This document shows, in pieces, positions 12,820 through 18,908 of a stretch of 18,908 nt of DNA; within the stretch, counting starts at the first letter, position 1; each line of letters starts with the position of its first letter. The notes beneath the pieces were generated by a model that was not told the origin of the DNA, made no database searches, and saw only the letters and a program-made list of their open reading frames with translations. Source of the DNA: Zoogloeaceae bacterium (GTDB lineage Bacteria; Pseudomonadota; Gammaproteobacteria; Burkholderiales; Rhodocyclaceae); contig JAIRLE010000011.1 of assembly GCA_031259605.1 (NCBI GenBank), forward strand, positions 1-18,908, given 5' to 3'. The translations under genes and the position numbers were made by a program.

Positions 12820-15681
12820 ATGATGCAACAAAAACTCACAACTTCGCTCTTTTACGGCAGTAACGCGCCCTTTGTCGAGACCCTGTACGAAACCTGGCTC
12901 GATCATCCGGAAAATGTGCCGGAAGACTGGCGCGTGTATTTCGACGCGCTGGCGCGCCAGCCTGGTTATGTGGAAAAAGACCTGCCGCACGCGCCGGTCA
13001 TCGCGGCTTTTGCCGATCTGGCGAAAAAGGGCGGCTTCATTCGCCAGTTGTCCGCCGCGCCGGTCGATGACGGCAAGCAGGTTGCCGTCCTGCAAATGAT
13101 CAACGCCTACCGGTTCCTCGGCAATCGCCGCGCCGACCTGGATCCCCTGAAACTCAAGGAACGCCCGTTCATTCCCGAACTGGAACTGTCGCATTACAAG
13201 CTCTCGGATGCCGACCTGAACCGCCCGTTTCGTACCGGTTCGTTGCGCATGGGCAGTGAATACGCGCCGCTTGCCAAAATCCTCGAAGCCGCCAAGGCGA
13301 CCTATTGCGGTTCCATCGGTGTCGAATACATGTACCTGACGGAGATCCGCGAAAAACGCTGGATACAGGAACGCCTGGAACCCATCCGCGCCCGCGGCAC
13401 CTACAGCGCGGAAGACAAGAAGCGCCTCCTGGAGCGCGTCACCGCCGCCGAAACGCTGGAACGCTATCTGCACACCAAGTATGTCGGGCAAAAACGCTTT
13501 TCCTTGGAAGGCGGCGAATCGCTGATCGCCTCGATGGATGAGCTGGTGCGCGTCGCCGGTGTCCACGGAGTGCAGGAAATCGTCATCGGCATGGCGCATC
13601 GCGGGCGTTTGAACGTGCTGGTCAATACCTTGGGCAAGCCGCCCTCCATGCTCTTTGCCGAATTCGAAGGCAAGAAGGCCGCTGATCTTTCGGCGGGCGA
13701 CGTGAAATACCACCTCGGCTATTCCTCCGATGTCGGCACACCCGGCGGGCCGGTGCATCTGGTCTTGGCCTTCAACCCCTCGCATCTGGAAATCATCAAT
13801 CCAGTGGTGGAAGGCTCGGTCTATGCGCGGCAACTGCGTTACGGCGAGGGCGGCAAGAAAAAGATCATGCCGCTCTTGATCCATGGCGACTCGGCGGTGG
13901 CGGGGCAGGGCGTCAACCAGGAAATACTCAATTTCGCCCAGACGCGCGGCTATGGCACGGGCGGCACGATCCACATCGTGGTGAACAACCAGATCGGCTT
14001 TACCACCTCCGACCCGCGCGATTACCGCTCCGGTTACTATTGCACGGAAATTTTCAAGATGGCGGAAGCGCCGATCTTCCACGTAAATGGCGACGACGTG
14101 GAGGCGGTGGCGCTGGTGACCAAGCTGGCGGTCGATTATCGCCAGGAATTCGGCAAGGACGTGGTCATCGACATTTACTGTTATCGCAAGCTCGGCCACA
14201 ACGAGCAGGACGAGCCGATGGTGACGCAACCCCTGATGTACAGGAAAGTGCATGAGCATCCAGGTACACGCCGGGTTTACGCCGACAAGCTGGTGGCGGA
14301 AGGCAGTCTCGCCGCCGACGCGCCGGAGGCCATGATCCAGGAATACCGCGCCCATCTGGACAAGGGCGACTTGCTCTACAACCCCGTCCTTTCCGGCTAT
14401 AAGCGCGCCCAGACGCAGAACTGGAAAAGTTTTGCCGCCAGGAAGTACATCGAGACCTTCGATACCCGCGTTCCGGTGCAGGAAATTGCCCGTCTTGCCG
14501 AACGCCTCACTACCTTTCCGGAAGGCTTTGTCCTGCATCCGAGGGTAAAGAAGATTGTCGAGGATCGCCGCGCCATGGGCAAGGGAGACCTGCCTTTCGA
14601 CTGGGGCATGGCGGAAAACCTGGCCTACGCGACGCTCCTTTCCGAAGGCTATGGCGTGCGCCTTTCCGGCGAAGACATAGGGCGCGGCACTTTCTTTCAC
14701 CGCCATGCCGCCTTCCATGACCAGAAGCGGCAGGAGTGGCATTCCGGCACCTGGCATCCGCTTGCGCACTTGCAGGAAAAGCAGGGGCGGTTTCAGTGTT
14801 ACGACTCCGTGCTTTCCGAAGAAGGCGTGTTGGCTTTTGAATATGGCTACGCTACCGCCGAATCCAATGGCCTGGTCATCTGGGAAGCGCAGTTTGGCGA
14901 CTTCGCCAACGGCGCGCAGGTGGTCATCGACCAGTTCATTTCTTCCGGCGAAGCCAAGTGGGGGCGCGGTTGCGGCTTGGTCATGCTCTTGCCGCACGGT
15001 TATGAAGGGCAGGGGCCGGAGCATTCCTCGGCGCGGCTGGAACGCTACATGCAGCTTTGCGCCGAAATGAACATGGAAGTCTGTGTGCCGACCACGCCGG
15101 CGCAGATTTTCCACCTGCTCCGGCGGCAGGCGTTGAGAAAGCAGAGAAAGCCGCTAATCGTGATGACGCCCAAGTCGCTCCTGCGCCACAAGGACGCCGT
15201 CTCCAGCATGCAGTCGCTGACCGGTGACGGCTTTCATCGCATTATCGGCGAAATCGACGCCCTGGACGCGGACAAGGTAAGGCGGGTGGTGCTCTGTTCG
15301 GGCAAGATCTACTACGACCTGCTTGCCGTGCGCCGCGAGCGCGACTTGCGCCATATTGCGCTGGTGCGCATTGAACAGCTTTATCCTTTTCCGGAAAGCT
15401 CCTTTGCCGCTGAAATGGCGAAATATCCGAAGGCGGCGGAAATTGTCTGGTGCCAGGAAGAGCCGCGCAACCAGGGCGCATGGTACTGGTTTGTCTCACG
15501 GCAGCACCTGGCGAGTTCCATGGGGTCGAAGCAGGATTTGCTGCTGGTCTCCCGTCCCGCCGCCGCTTCTCCGGCGGTCGGTTACCTGGCCAAACACAAC
15601 GCGCAATACAAAACCCTGATCGAGTCCGCGCTGGGCAAGATCGATTACAAATATTCCCGAAGGAATCCTCATGATTATTGA
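12820..15681 (+). CDS. sucA: 2-oxoglutarate dehydrogenase E1 component
   Basis: Thiamine-diphosphate dependent decarboxylase of the 2-oxoglutarate dehydrogenase complex, also called odhA. The 953 residues begin with the E2-interaction segment (FYGSNAPFVETLYETWL), followed by the dehydrogenase domain with GMAHRGRLNVL (257-267) and the ThDP/Mg block GDSAVAGQG (356-364) plus NNQIGFTTS, then the transketolase-like pyrimidine domain and the C-terminal domain (EEPRNQGAWYW). I chose ATG 12820, seven bases after GGCGGA (12807-12812); the in-frame TTG at 12799 is before that site and ATG 12823 is a close alternative. The end overlaps sucB by 11 bases. Confidence 0.97.
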   Translation: MMQQKLTTSLFYGSNAPFVETLYETWLDHPENVPEDWRVYFDALARQPGYVEKDLPHAPVIAAFADLAKKGGFIRQLSAAPVDDGKQVAVLQMINAYRFLGNRRADLDPLKLKERPFIPELELSHYKLSDADLNRPFRTGSLRMGSEYAPLAKILEAAKATYCGSIGVEYMYLTEIREKRWIQERLEPIRARGTYSAEDKKRLLERVTAAETLERYLHTKYVGQKRFSLEGGESLIASMDELVRVAGVHGVQEIVIGMAHRGRLNVLVNTLGKPPSMLFAEFEGKKAADLSAGDVKYHLGYSSDVGTPGGPVHLVLAFNPSHLEIINPVVEGSVYARQLRYGEGGKKKIMPLLIHGDSAVAGQGVNQEILNFAQTRGYGTGGTIHIVVNNQIGFTTSDPRDYRSGYYCTEIFKMAEAPIFHVNGDDVEAVALVTKLAVDYRQEFGKDVVIDIYCYRKLGHNEQDEPMVTQPLMYRKVHEHPGTRRVYADKLVAEGSLAADAPEAMIQEYRAHLDKGDLLYNPVLSGYKRAQTQNWKSFAARKYIETFDTRVPVQEIARLAERLTTFPEGFVLHPRVKKIVEDRRAMGKGDLPFDWGMAENLAYATLLSEGYGVRLSGEDIGRGTFFHRHAAFHDQKRQEWHSGTWHPLAHLQEKQGRFQCYDSVLSEEGVLAFEYGYATAESNGLVIWEAQFGDFANGAQVVIDQFISSGEAKWGRGCGLVMLLPHGYEGQGPEHSSARLERYMQLCAEMNMEVCVPTTPAQIFHLLRRQALRKQRKPLIVMTPKSLLRHKDAVSSMQSLTGDGFHRIIGEIDALDADKVRRVVLCSGKIYYDLLAVRRERDLRHIALVRIEQLYPFPESSFAAEMAKYPKAAEIVWCQEEPRNQGAWYWFVSRQHLASSMGSKQDLLLVSRPAAASPAVGYLAKHNAQYKTLIESALGKIDYKYSRRNPHDY

Positions 15682-16864
15682 AGTCAAGGTACCCCAATTT
15701 TCCGAATCCATCAGTGAAGGCACGCTGGTCGCCTGGAAAAAACAGGTGGGCGAAGCCATCGCCCGCGATGAAATCCTGGTGGACATCGAAACCGACAAGG
15801 TGGTGCTGGAAGTCCCCGCGCCGGACGCGGGTGTGCTGGCGGAAATCGTCAAGGGCGACGGCGAGACGGTGAAAGCCGATGAACTGATCGCCCGCATCGA
15901 CACCTCCGCCGTGGCGGCAAGCGGCGCTCCGGTTCCGGCTGTCGTTGCGTCCGCCGCCGCTCCTGCCGCTTCCGCCGCCAGTCCCGCCGCGCGCAAGATA
16001 CTGGAAGAAAAGGGAATCCCCGCCGCCGCGGTCTCCGGCACGGGGCGCGGAGGCCGCGTGACCAAGGAAGACGCCCTGGCCGCGCAGGCCGTTCCGATCG
16101 CATCGACAATATCGGCAACAGCGCCCGTAAAGCCCGCTGCCGCGCCGCCGCTGGCGCTGGGCGAGCGCATCGAGCAGCGCGTGCCGATGAGCCGCCTGCG
16201 CGCGCGAATCGCCGAACGCCTGATCCAGTCGAAGAACGAAAATGCCATCCTGACCACCTTCAACGAGGTGAACATGGCTGCCGTGATCGCGCTCCGGAAG
16301 CATTATGGGGAAAGGTTTGAAAAGATCCACGGCGTGCGGCTGGGCTTCATGGGATTCTTCGTCAAGGCCGTCTGCGCCGCGCTGGAAGAATTCCCCATCC
16401 TGAACGCCTCTATCGACGGCAGCGACATCGTCTATCACGGCTATGTGGATATCGGCATCGCGGTGGGTAGCCCACGCGGTTTGGTCGTACCTATTTTGAG
16501 GAATGCTTCCGGGCTTTCGGTGGCCGACATCGAAAAACAGATCGCCGATTTCGGCGCGAAGGCCAAGGACGGCCGTCTGTCGATCGAGGAACTGACCGGC
16601 GGCACGTTTTCCATTTCCAACGGCGGCGTGTTCGGCTCGCTCTTTTCCACGCCGATCATCAACCCGCCGCAATCGGCGATCCTGGGCATCCACGCGACCA
16701 AGGATCGTCCGGTGGCGGAAAACGGTGAGGTCGTCATCCGCCCGATGAACTACCTGGCGCTCTCCTACGACCATCGCATCATCGACGGCCGCGAAGCGGT
16801 GCTGGGCCTTGTCCGCATCAAGGAAGCCTTGGAAGACCCGGCAAGGCTGGTGCTGGGGATTTGA
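15671..16864 (+). CDS. sucB: 2-oxoglutarate dehydrogenase E2, dihydrolipoyl succinyltransferase
   Basis: Core of the 2-oxoglutarate dehydrogenase complex; transfers succinyl from lipoyl to CoA. In 397 residues there is one lipoyl domain with the attachment Lys43 in DIETDKVVLEV, an Ala/Pro-rich linker (about 79-103), the E1/E3-binding domain SPAARKILEEKGIPAAAVSG (104-123) with GRGGRVTKED, a second linker, and the acyltransferase domain ending in the active-site SYDHRIIDG (His368, Asp372). AGGAA before ATG 15671 lies inside the end of sucA, so the two are coupled. The E3 gene (lpd) usually found next is not in this window; a restriction-modification pair follows. Confidence 0.97.
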   Translation: MIIEVKVPQFSESISEGTLVAWKKQVGEAIARDEILVDIETDKVVLEVPAPDAGVLAEIVKGDGETVKADELIARIDTSAVAASGAPVPAVVASAAAPAASAASPAARKILEEKGIPAAAVSGTGRGGRVTKEDALAAQAVPIASTISATAPVKPAAAPPLALGERIEQRVPMSRLRARIAERLIQSKNENAILTTFNEVNMAAVIALRKHYGERFEKIHGVRLGFMGFFVKAVCAALEEFPILNASIDGSDIVYHGYVDIGIAVGSPRGLVVPILRNASGLSVADIEKQIADFGAKAKDGRLSIEELTGGTFSISNGGVFGSLFSTPIINPPQSAILGIHATKDRPVAENGEVVIRPMNYLALSYDHRIIDGREAVLGLVRIKEALEDPARLVLGI

Positions 16865-16885
16865 GGGGGGTTGCGGCTGAAAACC

Positions 16886-16897
16886 ACTGAATTCAGT
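16886..16897. promoter_or_regulatory. Perfect 12-bp palindrome before the methyltransferase gene
   Basis: ACTGAATTCAGT is a perfect palindrome ending 13 bases before the methyltransferase ATG. It could be an operator for control of the R-M genes or a recognition site used by the methyltransferase to regulate itself. No controller (C) gene is visible. Confidence 0.35.
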
Positions 16898-16910
16898 ACA
16901 GACTCACCTC

Positions 16911-17768
16911 ATGGAAATCAGAGCCGACATTCATCTTGGCGATAGCAGGGAGCGTCTGCGTCTTCTCGCGGACGATTCTGTTGACCTCATCGTCACTTCT
17001 CCGCCCTACGCTGACCAAAGAAAAAACATCTATGGCGGTATCCCGCCGGACGAATATGTGGACTGGTTTCTGCCCATCTCGGAACAACTCCTGCGGGTAC
17101 TCAAACCGATCGGGTCTTTCATCCTGAATATCAAGGAAAAGGTGACAAACGGCGAGCGCAGCACCTACGTCATGGAACTCATCCTCGCCATGCGCAAACA
17201 AGGATGGCTCTGGACGGAGGAATTCATCTGGCACAAAAAGAACTGCTACCCCGGTAAATGGCCCAACCGTTTCCGTGACGCCCGGGAGCGGCTTCTGCAA
17301 TTCAACAAAAGAAAAAAATTCCATATGTACCAGGAAGCTGTAATGACGCCAATGGGCGGCTGGGCCAATACCCGTCTCAAAAACCTTTCGGATACGGATA
17401 AAACCCGGGATAACTCGAAAGTCGGCAGCGGCTTTGGAAAAAATATCTCCAACTGGCTAACGCGGGACAAAGCCTACCCGACCAACGTCCTGCTCTTGGC
17501 AACGGAGTGCGGCAACAAGAAACACAGCGCCGCCTTTCCTGAAAGCCTGCCGGAATGGTTCATCAAACTGTTTACCAAAGAAAACGACACAGTGCTGGAC
17601 CCCTTCATGGGTTCCGGCACGACCCTGTTCGTAGCGAAAAGAATGCGGAGACACCCGATCGGCATCGACATCGTACCGGAATACTACGATATGGTGCGCT
17701 GCCGCTTGCAACCCATCGAGCGCTCATTGTTCGATCTGGAAGAACACCGGGAGGCGTGTGCGCCATGA
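16911..17768 (+). CDS. Type II DNA methyltransferase (beta-class, N4-C or N6-A)
   Basis: A 285-residue site-specific DNA methyltransferase that protects host DNA from the adjacent nuclease. Catalytic motif IV is TSPPYAD (Thr29-Tyr33), and the AdoMet-binding motif I, DPFMGSGTT (230-238), follows near the C-terminus, so the order is that of the beta class. TSPPY is most common in N4-cytosine enzymes but also occurs in N6-adenine ones, so the modified base is open. The middle segment (about 125-200) is the likely target-recognition part. No Shine-Dalgarno precedes the ATG at 16911. Its stop overlaps the endonuclease start (ATGA). It lies where lpd is expected. Confidence 0.85.
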   Translation: MEIRADIHLGDSRERLRLLADDSVDLIVTSPPYADQRKNIYGGIPPDEYVDWFLPISEQLLRVLKPIGSFILNIKEKVTNGERSTYVMELILAMRKQGWLWTEEFIWHKKNCYPGKWPNRFRDARERLLQFNKRKKFHMYQEAVMTPMGGWANTRLKNLSDTDKTRDNSKVGSGFGKNISNWLTRDKAYPTNVLLLATECGNKKHSAAFPESLPEWFIKLFTKENDTVLDPFMGSGTTLFVAKRMRRHPIGIDIVPEYYDMVRCRLQPIERSLFDLEEHREACAP

Positions 17769-18520
17769 AAACGATCAATACGGAAAACATTGCCCGGTAT
17801 GTGGAAGCGCACATCGGCGAATTCCACGACAAACGCATCAAAAGTCTCGAAGGGCTGAAGCTGAAAAATGTACTGAAGCGCAAGAATCCTTACCTGTTCC
17901 GGGCAAAGAACGCGCTGACTTCCGAGCAGATCGTCCGGGGGTTGGTCGACGCTCACCTTTCGTCGAACGAGGAAACCCTGTTTGGCGACGAAGGGCTGGC
18001 CATTTTTATCAATCAACAAGTCTACGGCGGTTATAAATCCGGCATCAAGGGCATCGACCTTGAGTTTGATGACGAAGCGGGCAGACGTTGTATCGTTGCC
18101 ATCAAATCCGGACCTAATTGGGGCAACAGTTCCCAGATCGTCAAAATGAAAACGGATTTTCTTGCCGCAAAAAGAACATTGCGCACCAGCAATTCCGGGC
18201 TGAACATCGTGGCGGTCAACGGCTGCTGTTACGGACGGGACAACAACCCGGACAAGGGCGATTATTTCAAGTATTGCGGACAGCGATTTTGGCAATTCAT
18301 CTCGAACGAGCGCAATTTGTATACGGAAATCATTGAACCGCTGGGCTACAGGGCGAAAGAGAAAAACGACGCCTACGAAGCCTCTCACACGCAGCAAATC
18401 AACCTTTTTACCCGTGATTTCGCCAATGTCTTTTGCAAGAAAAATGGCGCGATCGATTGGGAAAAACTGGTGCGCTTCAATGCTTCGGAGGAATTTGCGC
18501 AAGTCAGGAGTATGGTCTGA
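17765..18520 (+). CDS. Type II restriction endonuclease, PmeII-like family
   Basis: A 251-residue protein that I recognise as resembling the PmeII family of type II endonucleases: KNPYLFRAKNALTSEQIVRG, EETLFGDEGLAIFINQQVYG, GIDLEF, AIKSGPNWGNSSQIVKM and LNIVAVNGCCYGRDNNPDKG are its conserved blocks. The nuclease centre is probably Asp98 (GIDLEF) with Lys114 (AIKSG); the position two before Lys is Ala rather than the usual acidic residue of PD-(D/E)xK, so an acid from elsewhere, such as the EETLFGDE segment, may take part. The start overlaps the methyltransferase stop, with CGGGAGG ten bases upstream, which would delay nuclease until methylation is made. Its sequence is visibly more A/T-rich than the TCA genes, consistent with transfer. 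The cleavage site is unknown. Confidence 0.75.
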   Translation: MKTINTENIARYVEAHIGEFHDKRIKSLEGLKLKNVLKRKNPYLFRAKNALTSEQIVRGLVDAHLSSNEETLFGDEGLAIFINQQVYGGYKSGIKGIDLEFDDEAGRRCIVAIKSGPNWGNSSQIVKMKTDFLAAKRTLRTSNSGLNIVAVNGCCYGRDNNPDKGDYFKYCGQRFWQFISNERNLYTEIIEPLGYRAKEKNDAYEASHTQQINLFTRDFANVFCKKNGAIDWEKLVRFNASEEFAQVRSMV

Positions 18521-18636
18521 TTCCTGATTTTTCCGATAGCGAATGGGCTTCCGTCATGCCCCGGAAGAGGTAATCGAGCCGTGGCGGTGGCCGATGACGT
18601 GGGCGCGGGAACCTTCCTGATGGTATTTGGCGGGGA
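18521..18636. other. Junction between endonuclease and IS66 end, no gene seen
   Basis: No clear gene is seen. On the minus strand a 52-codon open frame (stop at 18554-18556) runs through this stretch and across the proposed IS end, overlapping the tnpC tail; I do not recognise a function. Confidence 0.35.
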
Positions 18637-18908
18637 GTAAGCGTCCGGCGAAGACCGTCTTGTAATAGCGTGGATTGTGTGAATGGAAGGAATCAGGCGG
18701 AAGGGGTGTCATCTGCCGCGGTTGAGGTGGCGAGATTCCGGGGCGGGAGTTCGGCCACGCGATTGACGGGATGTTCGGCGATACCGTCGAGGACTTGGCG
18801 CAGGCAGGCCTCGGGGTCGATGCCGTTGAGTTTGGCGGCGCCGATCAGACTGTAGATGGCCGCCGCGCGCTCGCCGCCAGCGTCCGAACCGGCGAAGAGA
18901 TCATTCTT
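18637..18908 (-). mobile_element. IS66-family element, one end, cut by window edge
   Basis: GTAAGCGTCCGGCGAA at 18637-18652 has the GTAAGCG start typical of IS66-family terminal inverted repeats, placed just downstream of the transposase stop as expected for the right end. The other end lies outside the window. The exact boundary and the target duplication cannot be confirmed with one end. Confidence 0.55.
18693..18908 (-). CDS. tnpC: IS66-family transposase TnpC, C-terminal part
   Basis: Read on the minus strand, the last 71 residues before the TGA (18693-18695) are KNDLFAGSDAGGERAAAIYS, LIGAAKLNGIDPEACLRQVL and then DGIAEHPVNRVAELPPRN, the usual C-terminus of the IS66 DDE transposase. The catalytic acidic triad lies upstream, beyond the window edge. 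It is a partial gene because the window ends, not because of visible decay. Confidence 0.85.
   Translation of the reverse strand, partial: KNDLFAGSDAGGERAAAIYSLIGAAKLNGIDPEACLRQVLDGIAEHPVNRVAELPPRNLATSTAADDTPSA

Noticed and set aside
12790..15114. 774-codon open frame on the minus strand
   Set aside because: It is the antisense shadow of sucA, a normal effect of GC-rich codon use; the sense protein is clearly E1.
15242..16774. 510-codon minus-strand open frame
   Set aside because: Shadow of sucB and the end of sucA; composition is repetitive and there are no motifs.
1..18908. tRNA, rRNA or CRISPR array
   Set aside because: No cloverleaf, rRNA-like stretch or regularly spaced repeats were seen on either strand.

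Overview
The window is GC-rich, densely coding DNA that looks like a betaproteobacterium. The strongest sign is the gene order GntR regulator - sdhC - sdhD - sdhA - sdhB - sdhE - gltA - sucA - sucB, which is typical of that class, together with an uppS - cdsA - dxr cluster of betaproteobacterial type. A Rhodocyclales-like host is my impression from the UppS sequence only. Nearly all intact genes are on the + strand.

Layout. (1) 1-868: a decayed TlpA/thioredoxin fragment and a leader region with a plausible sigma70-type promoter. (2) 869-4844: uppS, cdsA and dxr, which supply the polyprenyl carrier, CDP-diacylglycerol and the isoprenoid precursor. Two flavodoxin-fold genes are wedged between uppS and cdsA. 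The usual neighbours, frr upstream and rseP/bamA downstream, are missing. (3) 4859-5998: a membrane-anchored metallophosphoesterase. (4) 5999-6852: a scrap yard holding a Mu-gpG-like phage gene remnant, a 10-bp tandem repeat and, on the - strand, an orphan tail of mutS. (5) 6853-16864: the TCA-cycle block. It runs from a GntR/UTRA regulator with a perfect palindrome in front of it, through succinate dehydrogenase (sdhCDAB), its flavinylation factor (sdhE) and citrate synthase (gltA), to the E1 and E2 subunits of 2-oxoglutarate dehydrogenase (sucA, sucB). Terminator-like hairpins lie just upstream of sdhC and gltA and between gltA and sucA. (6) 16911-18520: a compact type II restriction-modification pair sits where the E3 (lpd) gene would normally follow. 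(7) 18637-18908: the end of an IS66-family element on the - strand, cut by the window edge.

How it fits together. The central TCA block is intact and appears translationally coupled (sdhC/sdhD, sdhB/sdhE and sucA/sucB overlap; sdhD/sdhA abut). Its edges and the isoprenoid/phospholipid cluster are the places where foreign or decayed DNA has landed: flavoprotein pair, phage scrap, mutS scrap, R-M system and IS66. I did not see a clearly new multi-gene system. The most useful leads are the flavoprotein pair inside an essential operon, the R-M module replacing lpd, the palindromes before the GntR and methyltransferase genes, and the hairpins that sdh and gltA transcripts must read through.
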